The notes beneath the pieces were generated by a model that was not told where the DNA came from, ran no database searches, and saw nothing but the letters and a program-made list of their open reading frames with translations. A stretch of DNA of 64,000 nt, taken from the NCBI GenBank assembly GCA_916700875.1, contig CAKAKS010000190.1, positions 620,001 through 684,000 of the forward strand. The letters run 5' to 3'. The stretch is from Sebastes aleutianus (taxonomy: Eukaryota > Chordata > Actinopteri > Perciformes > Sebastidae). The position numbers and the translations under genes are program-made. Positions 47,224 through 59,784 of this stretch are shown in pieces (positions within the stretch are counted from its first letter, which is position 1; each line of letters opens with the position of its first letter).

Positions 47224-47714
47224 AGGTCCCATATCGTTCTCATTTTCAGGTTCATACTTGTATTTTGGGTTTCTACTAGAACATGTTTACATGCTGTAAT
47301 GTTCAAAAAAATCCTTTATTTTCCTCATACTGTCTGCCTGAATATGCCTGTATTCACACTCTGTCTGAAACACAGGATTTTAACAGAGTTGCGTTGCTAG
47401 GCAACAGCTTGGGTCCATGTTTACTTCCTGTCAGCTGATGTTATTTACTTACACTGCAAACAGGAAATAAACTGGGACACATTTAGAATGTTTACGTTTA
47501 AAACTGTGAAATGGTCTAAATATTGTATATTTGTGACATCACAAATGGACAGAAATCCTGACAGCTCATTGCAAATGCACAGTTTCTGAATACGGGCTGT
47601 GTGTATTTCTCCGCATATTGAGCGTTTTGATAGTTTAACAGTATTTATAAATCACTTAAACCTGCTTTATAATATAAAAGACATGAAAATCTCACTTTTT
47701 ACAATATGTGACCT
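47224..47714. mobile_element. TTAA-flanked (piggyBac-like) MITE, 491 bp
   Basis: TTAA at 47220-47223 and 47715-47718; ends AGGTCCCATATCG and ATATGTGACCT. The interior (TTCAGGTTCATACTTGTATT) matches the element at 44486. Confidence 0.85.
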
Positions 47715-48191
47715 TTAATGCTAAGCTAAGCTAACCATTCCATTCTCGTTAACAACCCTTTAATAGAGTAGAGGGGGTAAAATGGTCATATATGAATATG
47801 TTGACCTTGGTATTGTGGCCAACAGGGTTCAAACCCCAGCTTCACTGTTTCCTTCCATCCTTTGCTTGTTTCCCAGCTAACAGTCCTCATTTCTCTTTCC
47901 TTATCTGCACGTTTAGGACCACATTTCCTTCATTTCTGCCTCATCTCCTCGGCTTTCCTATGTATAGATAGGCCTCATTTTTTTATAGTGTCCCTCTTTC
48001 CTTTCAGTCTTCCTCCTCCTCCTCCTCCTCATCTTAGTGTATGTGTATGCGTAGGCAGAGGTGAGTCTTGGTTTCTGTCTCCAGTGATAAACGATGGTAG
48101 TGTAGCGATTGCTCTGCTCCTCCCCTTCTTCCCACTGATCGCTGAAGCATGGCCTGATTGTCTCTACGCTGTGAGGCGGAAGCAGCTCGTG

Positions 48192-48342
<151 letters not shown>

Positions 48343-48496
48343 AAACACACTGACTGAAGCATCCAGTCATGCAAAGCAAACACATTCACCCAGACAGACG
48401 GACGGACAGACACACAAACACACACAGGTGTAAACACACAACATCAAACACAGGCCTGGGGACAAGCACTCTCTGAGGCATGTGCAAACCAAGCAG

Positions 48497-48500
<4 letters not shown>

Positions 48501-48565
<65 letters not shown>
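48501..48565. repeat. CA microsatellite, about 32 units
   Basis: Perfect CA run 160 bp beyond the TC tract. Confidence 0.98.
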
Positions 48566-48567
<2 letters not shown>

Positions 48568-49249
48568 GCATACAGTGTACACAGAGTAGACTGACTATAG
48601 TACAATCCTATCAGGGCCTTTTAAGCACATTTCTGTTTTTAGAGTAAATAACGTATTGAATTTTTATCTGTTATTGAAATGTATCCCGTGGTCGAAGAAA
48701 TATTCAGATTCTAAAAAAGGATGCATTCAAAATCACCAAAATGTACTTAAAGTATGAAAAAAGTACTCTTTCTGCAAATGTGTTACCCCTGTGACTGATA
48801 TATTATTATATGTTACATTATTAGATTGTTACTGACACATCACAGCGTGTAAGGGGGTCACAAGCTAAAAAGGTTGGGAAGCACTAAATCATTATTAATG
48901 CATTGTATTTTTTCAGTGTATCGTGTTTGTTTGTTTTTTTAAATGTAAAATCTTTATGTGCAATGTAACTAGCGACTACAGCTGTCAGATAAATCAGCCC
49001 GTTCGCACAAAAAGGCTTAGGTATAAATGCAAGATAATGCGCAAGGCATTTTAGCGTGCAATACGGACGCCTTTCTTGCTTTTGGCATGTCAGTTATACA
49101 CCGTATAGTCTGTAGTGACTGCAATTATAAATGCATCCGCGTAAATACTGTATGCTACACTCAGAGCTATAGTGACGTAGAATAAGAAGCGAGAAAGACT
49201 GCTTATGGTGGGCATGAGGGGAGGTGGATGGGTCCAACAAACATACAAC

Positions 49250-49580
49250 TTTTAAGCCCGGTGTTCGAGACCAGTATTTTGTTTAGTTTTTGTAAGTTAT
49301 GCTGGTGTTTTTAGTGACTTTGTGACATGTTTTCCATACTTATGTAACGTTGTTTCTGTATGTATTTCACTTAGTTTACATACTTATTTTAAGCCCAACC
49401 GTGATGTTTTTCCTAAACCTATAAGTGAGTGGTTTCGTTGCCTAAACCTAACCTGCGGACGTTTACTGTAGTTTTGTTGCGTGGCGTACAAATGACACGT
49501 GTCCTCATGACATGCAGAATATCCAGGTAATACTGTGCTATTTATACGACTTCCTGTGAGCCCGGGTTGGATAAATGCAG
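49250..49580. repeat. Interspersed repeat, inverted relative to 53220-53545
   Basis: ACTTAGTTTACATACTTATT and TTTTTCCTAAACCTA occur here; their reverse complements occur near 53245-53310. Both copies also carry GGCGTACAAATGA in the same orientation, which suggests a fold-back element. Confidence 0.6.
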
Positions 49581-52334
49581 AGTGAAAAATACAATATTTC
49601 CATCTGAAATATAGTCCAGTAGAAGTTTAGTAAAATACAAGTACCTTAAAACTGCACTCAAAGCACAGTAGTTGTACTCAGTTACTTTCCACCGCTGCAT
49701 TTATATTTGCCATTTACCGTTTATGTGAGATGTATTAGTGCTGTGCAGCCCTGGCCAATGTAACTTGAGTCTGGTAACCAGATAACACACACTGCGCTGT
49801 GGTCATTAAATTTGAATACTCAGTTGGGGTACTGGGGCAAAGACACTAACAAAGGCAACTTCTTCTGCTGCAGAGACGGGTGGCAAAACTTTAACAATAT
49901 CTTCCTAAAACACAACCAGTTGCAGGTTTACCCAATAACACAGTTCACCAAAGACACCACTATAGACCTATGATATCTTTTAGACATATATGCACCACAA
50001 CAGCTCTTTCCCTCAGTGATAACGTTGAGTTCTTGTCTCAAACAATCTACTAGAACCTTCCCTCCACAATCCCCTTCTCTGTCCAGAAACAAGCAGTTTC
50101 TTCTCCAAAAAGACAAGCAAGAAAAGCGTTACATACCTTTACTTTTGTGTGTTAATGTGCAGGAGTATGTATCCACGAAGTCAGTGTGTGATGAGGTGAG
50201 GCAATTCCCGGGTGACGGCGTACTTGCACGTGATATTTAATTTCTGGTATATTAGGACTGAGCCGTTCTCATCCCTATTAGCAACGTGGCACGTGCCTAG
50301 CACCGCCCACCTCAACGCCAACTTCTCCGGCGTGACACTAAAAATACCTTTAAAGTCACAGAGGCTCCCTTCCTTTTCCCTACTCAATCTTACCATCTAC
50401 ATGGGTAGGCATGCACCTGCTGCCAACACACACACAAGCTCTGACACAAAGACATGCACCGACATAAGAGGTGCCTCTAATCCTCTTTTCTTCTGAGAGA
50501 TAGGCCAATCACACACCGCTCTGCACTGTAAGCTGTTTTCTTGTACACACTGTGTTGCTGTAACTCTCTGCTAGAGTTGAGTTGGGTCAAGTTAACTCGC
50601 TGGCAATCAGGCTGAAGCAACAAAACAAACAAAGCAGAAAGAAAAAAAGCTCCCAAATCAATTATTCATCCTTTGCCAAACTACATTTTCAGAATACTTT
50701 CCCTCACAGCAGCCACAAGCGTCCCCCAAAGCTGCTCTGAGGAGCCACAACACCACCATCTGTTGAGTCCGGTAAACACAAACAAGGGAAGTGGATGACA
50801 TAACTGCAACAGTACAGGAAAACTTATGATATTTCTCTGCAGTATTTCTTTCTCCTAGCATGTTTGAGGCAGTTTCCTTCCAGCTTAATTCTCTGTGAAT
50901 CATGTTCCTTCGCTCCCTGAAGACACACAAAAGGCGTCGGGATTCAGAGACTCGACACAATGCCGGAGTTGTACGAGTCCCTTTTGTTTCACACACAGCA
51001 GCGCGAATACAAAAGGGCACCATCAGCAGCAACGCAGAGTCAAGGAGACACGTGTGCGCCGAACTGACGAAAAGCTTTAATTAATGTTTGTCTCTGTAAA
51101 ACACCACCAGCATGTGCTGGAAGCTAAATCGCACATTACGTGCTTCTGTCTGGCGGCTTAACGGTGTTTCGGTTGCACATCGTCTGCATCTCCTCATCAC
51201 GAGTGAGGTGGATTTATAGAAGGAGCACAGAGTCACTAAGGGATCGTGTTCGCCTTCAATTCTTCTGTCAGTCTAAAATCACTGTCAGGTAGTCTTAAAA
51301 AATGTATCTTTGAAGGACAAAGATTTACATTTTTTTACTGTGAAACAGATCTGAAATCAGTGTCTGTGAGATTTATTCCAAGAAGGTTGTTATGGTGCAT
51401 GGGTGAAGGGCGTGGGAAGGAGATTTGAGCTGGAAACAGGACTGTTAATAGGATTTACTGTTGGTAAATACAGTCTGTCTCCAAAAGCCACTAGTCCAGT
51501 GGCTAATTGATGGAACAGCAGAATGCCAAGGAAAGGTGCAAAAGGAAATACTATTGGTGAACAAACACATCTATAATTGTAGCTATATATATCTAGAAGT
51601 TGCCGCAGTGACATCCCTGTTTTCACTTTGTGCTCAGTTTGTGCTCGGCGCTCTTTTTTCTCGCTGAGATCACTCAGATAGTGAGTCACTTCTCTGATGT
51701 CTTGTTCCCTGGAATTCCTCTGAGTATACCAGACGTTTTCTTTGTCTCTTCAACGGAGAGGCTGCCGATGCTAATTAACAAGGTTTTCCCACAGTGTGTA
51801 TCCCACAAAAGCTGCTGCAAGAAATACAACACACATGCAACAAAGGAGAAAGACTCCACCTAAAAGTGGAGTTTATAATAGCAGAAAGCCTTCATGAGTG
51901 GACATTAAGCTTCAAAGTTAGGGTCAGTAATGTTGAGAAACTAGCAAAAGTACGCTTTATTTTAAAAATGATCCAACTGAAAATCACAGCCCCGTGTTGC
52001 CAACTCTTTTCCAGTGGAAGTAGCAATCAGCAATAGCTCCAAAAGTTGCTAAATCTAGTGAGAAAGTCGCCAACACTGAGTGTCCGTCTGCTCAGGCCTC
52101 CATCCAAAGACACTCCCCCACTTTTATCATAATGAACGTAAACAACAAACCTGGCTATATTGCTTGTACTCACAGCTGTCGAGCTAGCAGCTTGTGAAAA
52201 ACTCCGACGACGAGCAATAAGTGCACGGGCAGACTCCGTGCAGGTATGTAGACAAGCAGGTGGGCCGTCCAATCATTACATTGAAATGATTGATATTGAT
52301 TGTTGTTGGTATGTAATGAGAATTTCAACAAATG
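49581..52334. other. Gene-free stretch
   Basis: Scattered short ORFs only, none with conserved domains or paired splice sites. No repeat family recognised with confidence. Confidence 0.5.
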
Positions 52335-52470
52335 TTCGTCTTTTGGCTGCTCCCGTTAAGGGTCACCACAGCGATTTTATGATCCGCATATTTGATTTAG
52401 CCAGTGGGCCCCCTGTCCAGATCAGGGATCGAACCCAGAATCTTGCTAACCACTGCACCACCATACCGCA
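52335..52470 (+). repeat. SINE-like fragment with reversed tRNA-type sequence
   Basis: TTTTGGCTGCTCCCGTTAAG, then CGCATATTTGATTT, then GGGATCGAACCCAGAAT matches a common fish repeat whose tail resembles a tRNA B box. Truncated. Confidence 0.6.
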
Positions 52471-52527
52471 CATCGACAAATATTACAAAACATGTTTTTG
52501 GAGAACACTACCAACCCCTAGCTTTAA

Positions 52528-52683
52528 ACGGAATAAGCCAACGTTTTGGGAAATATGGTTATTTGCTTTTTTTTGCAGAGAGTTAAATGAAAAGATCGAT
52601 ATTGACAGAGAGGAGTGAAGAGCAGTATCGATGTTCTTATCTGACTCGTTTACATGTATTTCCTAAAATGTTGAACTACTCCT
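52528..52683. mobile_element. Short TTAA-flanked MITE (TTTTGGGAAAT ends)
   Basis: TTAA at 52524-52527 and 52684-52687; ends ACGGAATAAGCCAACGTTTT and AAAATGTTGAACTACTCCT are imperfect inverted repeats. Same family as 16419. Confidence 0.7.
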
Positions 52684-52796
52684 TTAAATTTAAATCGATG
52701 GAAATATTCTCATATTATTCTTTAATCGAGCAATATAGTTATTGAACAGCAACTAAAGAATACTGTTGCTCTTCAAAAGATAATTGCTGATAATTT

Positions 52797-52930
52797 AATT
52801 TATTTCATTTTATTTATTTATTTATTTATTTATGTATTTATTTATTTATTTATTTATTATTATAACTTTGATTATTTTATTTATATATTTATTTGTATAT
52901 TTGTGTGTACTTATTTATTTATATTTATTT
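52797..52930. repeat. ATTT microsatellite
   Basis: Tandem TTTA units with interruptions. Confidence 0.85.
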
Positions 52931-53219
52931 TTGTACACTTGTTTTTTTTTTCTTTGAGTGCCCTCGGGGTATTGTCATGGGTAGGTGGGATTTCTATCAG
53001 TCCAAACATGTTTGTGCAGTGGATTGTCAGAGTTGTATTAACAAAATTGAGAAATAAACTGTTGAAAAAAAAAAGAAGATAATTGCTAGTTTGTGTAATT
53101 GCCAAACCAAATATTACATCAAAGCATGTAACAGACCCGTTACCCGCCTGTCCACCAGAAGATAGCGTGTCAGTGTCACTGCCAAGGCGTGAATATTATA
53201 CATGTGTATGAAAGTGCAG

Positions 53220-53545
53220 TACCAGCAGGGGGCAAACAAAACCACTTAGTTAGGTTTAGGAAAAAAGATCACGAATGGCCTTAAAATAAGTACGTAAACT
53301 AAGTAAAACAAACGTCACTAGCTTAACTTACAAAACAAACAGCGGGTCTCCCGGTTGAAAGTCTTTCTGGCTTTTTATTCTACGTCACTAGCTCTGAGCG
53401 TCAGACATGGCGTACAAATGAGACGCCTAAAGCTAGAACGGCGTTCTTACCACACGCTTTCGCCTCGCCTTATTATCGTGTCATTCACACGCCTTTTTTG
53501 TGCAACAGGGCTGAATTGCTATAAATATCTAAACTAAGTGTTTTT
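53220..53545. repeat. Interspersed repeat, inverted partner of 49250-49580
   Basis: Contains TTAGGTTTAGGAAAAAAGAT and AAAATAAGTACGTAAACTAA, the reverse of blocks at 49250-49580. Confidence 0.6.
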
Positions 53546-54774
53546 TAGTCTCAGGTTGTATTTTATCAAACATCCCTCCTGATGCGTCATGGTAATTGCA
53601 ATTTATTTTCTTTGGAGAAATGTGGCATTTGAGGGAAAAACCTTCAAATGCATGACTCACTAGTATCAACCCACTCTCACTCTCACAATCCACATTCATT
53701 TATCTGAGTGAATTGTGACAGCGGCTGGCTGACATCTTAACTAATGCTGCTCCGGGGTCTAATGGGCTGATTCATCACAAGTGGGAGCGGACTGCGAGTC
53801 GTCCTTTAGGGACAAAAATAAAGAAGAAGCTCATTTTTAGAAAGAAGAAAGGAGATGAGAGATAATGTCAAAGTAACGTCGGTTTGAATGCCAATCAAGT
53901 CATAAACACCCCCGCAGCTCATGAATCATTGACAACACACACCTGTCGTCAAGGTAGTGCGTCATTGAGGAAGGGAAGTCCCTTGAGTTGGACTAAACAC
54001 AGATGAGTCACACTGACGGTAAAATTCAAAAGTGTGCGCGTACATACAAATACACATTATGACGTTAACAAGGGGGTTACATAAAATACTCCACTGTCTC
54101 TATAAAGCTTGGGGGGAATTTTCCAAATGCTGCCTCAGCTTTAATAAAATCATTTTTTCTTGGCTTATAACTGTGGTGACTTCTGCACCAGAAAGCGTTG
54201 GCAGCCCTTCTGATGAAGTCCTTGAACGCTGCTGCAGCCCAGAGTGAATCAGTATTCTCTCTCCGGAGACGGACGGGAATAGGTCATTGATCACCTCATC
54301 AATCCCGAGCAATCAGTGAATGGAGAGGTCAAAGTGGCGCGAGTCCCTTTATATCATCCCTCTCCTGCACACGTGCCCGGCTGTGCTGCTGCTGCTGCTG
54401 TGTAAAAGGGTGTCTCTGTTTATGACTCCCAACCTTGTAGCTCGGTGTTGAGGAGGCGGGATCACGGCCATAAATCATGGCGTCTTAACAACAGACTTGG
54501 AAACAGCACTCCCAGAGGAGCACTGTATATACAGTGGAACCCCCCGAGGAATATATGTGCAGAGAGACAAAGCGCTTGGTTATATAATTAGGATTTGAAA
54601 ATGAAAAGTAAACATGGCTGCTTTTACTTTAGTCTGAATTTTTCTATCAAGCCAATCAGAGCAGACCGGGCTTTATCAGGAGGGGATCTTAAAGAGACAG
54701 GCGCTAAAACGAAGCGTTTCAGACATGAGGGTGAATACAGGTATATTCAGACGAAGACCCTTCACAGTATTAAT

Positions 54775-54838
54775 AGGGCTTCAACTAACATTAATCGGTT
54801 GATCCTTTGGTCTATAAAATGTAAGATTTTTTTTTTTT
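54775..54838. repeat. Short AGGGCTGCAAC-family MITE remnant
   Basis: AGGGCTTCAACTAACATTAA and TTTGGTCTATAAAATGTAAG remain. Confidence 0.6.
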
Positions 54839-54859
54839 ACCACTATATATTATGCTTAC

Positions 54860-54982
54860 CGATCCGGTGAAGGCAATCAGTGAGGAGGTAAGTTGCACCT
54901 GGAGATCACAGTTGAGGCTCAGTGGGGTTCGGTCTCGATGGAAAATGTCATCGATCTTCAAGGAGAGCTGCTCCGTTGCCAT
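54860..54982 (-). CDS. Orphan candidate first coding exon, 41 codons, unidentified
   Basis: The ATG at 54982 sits in a strong Kozak context (AAACCATGG). It opens 41 codons (starting MATEQLSLKIDDIFHRDRT) that end at a canonical donor (GGATCG|GTAAGC) in phase 0. I do not recognise the family. GC content around the ATG is raised, as in a promoter-proximal exon. No following exon was found down to 43 kb on the minus strand, so the gene, if real, would have a long first intron or be a relic. A possible upstream 5'-UTR exon ends at about 58168 (AGAG|GTAAGG). It may also be chance. Confidence 0.35.
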
Positions 54983-55019
54983 GGTTTCTGCGGCGGCTGC
55001 CACTCACACGCTGGGTACC

Positions 55020-55593
55020 TAATTATGGGATCACTTGAAGATTAGTGCAATGCACATGACAGTTCCTTGTAGCACACCTATACAAAGCCTACAGCTGTGA
55101 GCTTCCGTGAACGTATACATGAACTTTATGTGTCACCACTTTTCACGGCGGCTAAAACTGTGTATGGGGGGGAAAATAAAATATAGTTTTACAGATGTTT
55201 CAACATCAGCTCAAAGGAGAGTGATGAGCAAGAGCTGTCAAGTGAAACAAGACAGATGGAGAGTGATGAGAAACACAGAAAGATAAGCAGAAAAAATGTT
55301 TCATATAGAATGAAGAAAAAGAGGAAGCTAAACAGTTGAGCCGCCTGCTGTGTCATCCGGCCGCTGGCCTAAATCTCCTCCTCTCTGCTTGCCCACAGAC
55401 TTGATTTCCCACAATCCCTCGGGCTAGCTCCTGGGCAAGAAGGAATGAGTCAGAGCTTCTGAATAGAGCCTACTTTCAAGAGTCGTGAGGAGCTTTAGAT
55501 ATACGTACACACACCATCAAATAATGTATGTTTAGCTGAAGGCAACATGAAGACATCAATTTCCTTCTTTTCTCTCCACTGTCTGAATCTCCA

Positions 55594-55635
<42 letters not shown>

Positions 55636-57110
55636 TATGACACACTGTAAACAGTGAGATATAAAAATGGACTGATGTGACTGTCCTCTGATCAGGATGA
55701 ATTTCTAAAAACAAGCCTGTGAGAATACTGCCTGCCGTTAGTCAAATGAAATTGTGAACTAGCATTTCCATCTAATTTCAATTTAAGATGTGCTAAAGTA
55801 TTGATGCAATTTAAATGCAAAAGAGCAGTTTACATTTTGATTTTAAGTTTAGGTAAAACATCATCCATCTAACTAATAATTAAATGTCCTTTTCTTCTTT
55901 GTAGTCATTGTGCTTTTTCAACCATGAAAATTATTATTATGTTTCCAAAAATATGATTTTCAAAACTTTAATTTTGTTGTATATCATGCACAGATACATT
56001 ATACTTCAAATGGCACATCTATAATGAGTATTAAGGGCAACATTTGGGGAAGAATTCAGAGATTTTCAAAATAAATTCTTAATATTTTGAGGAAAAAGTT
56101 GTGATGTTATGAGAATAAAGACATAATTCAAGAAAAAAGTCTGACTATTGAGAGATTAAAGTCCTAACATTTTCACAACGGGATAAACCATCATTGTGGG
56201 TTTAAACTTCCTTCTCCTTTTTCTCATATTATGACTTTATTGTCAAAATCTCAAATTAATTTTTCCCCTTAAGAATGATAATACTGCATCAAATTCAGAT
56301 TGAATCACTTCAGATTGAGATGGAAAAAAATCCAAAACATAAATAAATACATTTGATTTGGAATTAATATAGAAATCAATTTAATACCGTTTGCTTTTTT
56401 TTTTTTAAATAATGCATTTAAAATACTGAATGTGCATTTATCCTAATAATAATGTTGGGAGTTGTTGTTGAGATGAGTCTGCTGTAAAAAAAAATAAATT
56501 AAAAAAATGTTGTAACCTATCAAACAGAGATGTAGCTGTGAGGAGCGGGTAAAGAGGATGAAGAGGATGAGGAGGAGAGCGCTTTAGACAGTGAAGAAGC
56601 TCCCTTAAAGCAAAGGACAAAGTGATAAAACCCTCCAACATAATGGTCCAGACAACTCCTTTCTACAGCTGAAAATGTGTATTTTTAAGCCTCAGACAGA
56701 CAGACACACACACACATACACACACAGGACATTCAAGGACAGTCGCCATGGTAACAGGACCAGCCAATTCATAACACATGTGTGAAACTTGAGGGCAGTG
56801 GACGTGATTGCAGCACTCTAATCACTTGAGCTGACGTGCACGCAGTTCCTGAGAAAGGGTAATTGACTGTGAAAGGAAGACATTTCTGTAGAAATATTAC
56901 AGCACGTTAAGATGTTTCAGTTTCCACTTAGACCTCACCACCACAGGGCTCTGATGGGCTTTGACAAGCAGGGAAAGACAGGTAGACAACAGGGACCTCT
57001 GGTGGTGAATCATCATATTCTCTGCAGGCCACATTCCCCTTTATTAATTGAGTTTATAGGCTTTTTCATGGAAGACATTTTGACATGTCACAGTAGAAAA
57101 AGCACAGGTT
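55020..57110. other. Gene-free stretch with a CA microsatellite
   Basis: Perfect CA run at 55597-55624. Otherwise AT-rich with no recognised gene or repeat family. Confidence 0.5.
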
Positions 57111-57117
57111 TAGCACT

Positions 57118-57365
57118 ACAATGGTACTCTTGTACCATGGTATTTTTGACAGTAGCCATGTACCATGGTGACAGTACTGGACAGTACCACGGTACCCATG
57201 GTATGCACCATGGTACATTATGGTATGCAGCATGGTACAAGTACCTTGGTACTGTCAAATGTATCATGGTATATGTACCATGGTACTATAATATACAATG
57301 GTACTGTAAAGAAAATCCCATGGTATGTTAAATATACCATGATACTATCAAAAATCCCATGGTGC
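57118..57365. repeat. Cluster of TACCATGGTA palindromes
   Basis: About 250 bp packed with ACCATGGTA, CATGGTAC and near variants in irregular spacing, interleaved with ACTGTCAAA or GACAGTAC. A related CACCATGGTATGTTAAATAT recurs at about 57925. There is no fixed period. Confidence 0.8.
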
Positions 57366-58528
57366 ATATATAGTCCATGAGCCAGGTCCCCCAAAATTTG
57401 GCCGCCGTGCCACTTTGGAGGGACCAAGTCTCATGGTGATTTTTTTAAAGGTCTATGTCCGTAGTGTTGGAAAATACATGATAGCATTGCAGCAATGGTA
57501 GCTTTCAATGTGCTATCACTCCTTTTTTCATCCCTCCATCATTAAAATTTGTCCATCTTTCTTTCCCCATTTTACACTTAGATCCAGTGTAAAAGACAGT
57601 AACCTTCACACAATATTAAGTTATATATCATTGGAAAGCTTAAACTATAATCTATCTACCAGTCACATTTTCATGACACTGAGGACAACTGAATTTGACC
57701 TTTGACCTCTAACGTTGCAATAGGGCAAATTCTGAATGCCTCTGCAAATGCCCTTATAACTATCTTCATATTGATCTGATGTGCCCATTGATAGTTTCAG
57801 CATAAAGAGCACAAAAAGAGCTTTAAAATTATATATACCATGAATAACAACAATAACACAATTTCTTATCAGAATTAACATAACTTTTAATTTACTATTT
57901 AAAACCTTTGCACTTTCAAAAACACCATGGTATGTTAAATATACATATAGGCTGGCTCACTGTCATGCTTACTGGGACACTGAACTGTTAATTTATCAAT
58001 AACACCTGTGCTTTTTCCTACAAATGTCAAAATATCTGTTGTGGAAAAAACTGTAAATTACCTTAAATATTCATTGCAGGATAATATCTTTTGAGCAGTA
58101 AAAACAGCTGAGTGTAAAACTCAATTAAATGAGAAATTAAATTAAATTAAATTAGAAATGTGCCTTACCTCTAACCACCGGATATCTTGTCCAATACTTC
58201 CTCTTCCTTCCGTGCGCTGCTTTGTTTACAGTCCGACTAGCAACTTGAGATGCGAGACTGGCAATAGAGTTGAGAGACGACAAGTAGCCAGTTTATAAAC
58301 TAATTTTAAGCCAAAAATCATCGTCAGACGAAAGCCGATGGGTTCCCAGATTGTATTTCGGCCAATGCGTTTCGGTTCCGCCCAAATGGTTCCGCTTCTT
58401 TTGCTCGCCACAGATTGTTTACCTGTATGCAACCAAAGCCTGCTCGAACGTGATTGGTCAACACTTCTCGACCAATCACTAACTTCTAACTTTTTTTTTT
58501 ATTATTGAAGATAATTAATTTACAAACA
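57366..58528. other. Gene-free stretch with a candidate minus-strand 5' exon end
   Basis: AGAG|GTAAGG on the minus strand near 58168 follows a GC-rich patch (58170-58470) that may be a promoter or a repeat. No coding exon is supported. Confidence 0.35.
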
Positions 58529-58950
58529 TTAAAAGGGACTATTTGTAACTTTCAGAAATGCTTCTTAACAGCGACACCTGTGGCCGTGAAATCAACGAAA
58601 GTCAGCGTCGGGCTCGTGCTTGTGCTCGCTCTAAATGGACATGAACGAGCATCGCTCAAAACAGTGAGGCGACACACGTCAGCTAAAACCACAATATCAC
58701 TCTATATTTCAGCTGCCTGGCAGTAATGTTAGCTGACCAGACGAAGGTCTCGGCATGAATCAATGCTGATACTGTGTTTGCTTCTCCTACCTCAGCGCAG
58801 GCTTCAGCAGCGGGGCTCCTCAGCGAGAAACTCGTCTCCCTCCGCCCGCAGCCGGAGAGAGCAGGAAGACACCGAGAACGCGCGCGCTGTCTGAGTGAAG
58901 GCGAGCAGGCAGAGGAGACGAGACAGTGGCCACACGCGAGCGCGCATGTG
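58529..58950 (+). repeat. Interspersed repeat, TTAAAGGGACTATTTGTAAC family, copy 2
   Basis: Shares ACTTTCAGAAATGCTT, GCGACACCTGTGGCCGTG and ACGTCAGCTAAAACCACAAT with copy 1 at 43301, with few differences over the first 200 bp, then diverges. Confidence 0.7.
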
Positions 58951-59164
58951 AGGGAAATATTGTACTTTTTACTCGAGTACATTTATTTTACACTTTGTTT
59001 TTACACATAAAAACCTGATATACTTATATGATATAGTGCAGTACTATATTACCAATCTAACCAGTAGTATACAAAGTATCTTAAATTGGCTCAACATGGA
59101 GGAACTCCAACATTAAAATATTCTTAAATGTATATGTTTGTGATATAAACTGAATAATATAATA

Positions 59165-59335
59165 TTCTATAATATATATATATATATAATATATATATAT
59201 ATATTATATATATATATAATATAATATATATATAAAATAATATAATATAATAATTATTATATTATATAATAATAATATATTATATATATATTATATATAT
59301 ATATAGTATTCTATAATAATATAATATTCTATAAT
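59165..59335. repeat. AT-dinucleotide-rich, self-complementary tract
   Basis: TA runs broken by ATAATATA, with repeated TATTCTATAATAATATAA units at the right side. It can fold on itself. Confidence 0.9.
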
Positions 59336-59784
59336 AATATAACACTGTGAAAAAAGCCAATTAGCATGATGAGTACTTTTACTTTTGATATACATTTTGC
59401 TGAAAATACTTCTGTACTTTTACTTTTGTAACATTTTGAATTCAGGAATTTGACTTGTAATGGAGTATTTTGAGACTGTGGTATTTCTACTTTTTCTTAA
59501 AGCGGCAGTGCATGGAATTGGAGCAAATACTTTCATTCAAAGAAATAGTCCCCAGCCGAGGTTGTTATTATTTTGCTTTTTATATTACTTGGGTGAAAGA
59601 AAGTGTTTTCCCTCTTGCAGACCACATCCTGTATGTGCAGCTGTGGACTAGCAAACATGAATTGTTAAAAGCTGAACCCCCTTTGTGGTACCTTAGATAA
59701 AACAGAGTGCAGCTGAGGACACTGTGTGTAGAAGGTTTTTGACTCAAATGAGAACAAAAAGGACTTTTTTTTTGTAACGGAGAT

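Noticed and set aside
52430..52470. tRNA gene suggested by GGATCGAACCC
   Set aside because: No cloverleaf or A box; part of a truncated SINE-like repeat.
54100..54312. Second exon for the orphan gene at 54860
   Set aside because: The 70-codon minus-strand ORF has no convincing acceptor in the needed phase and no conserved motif.
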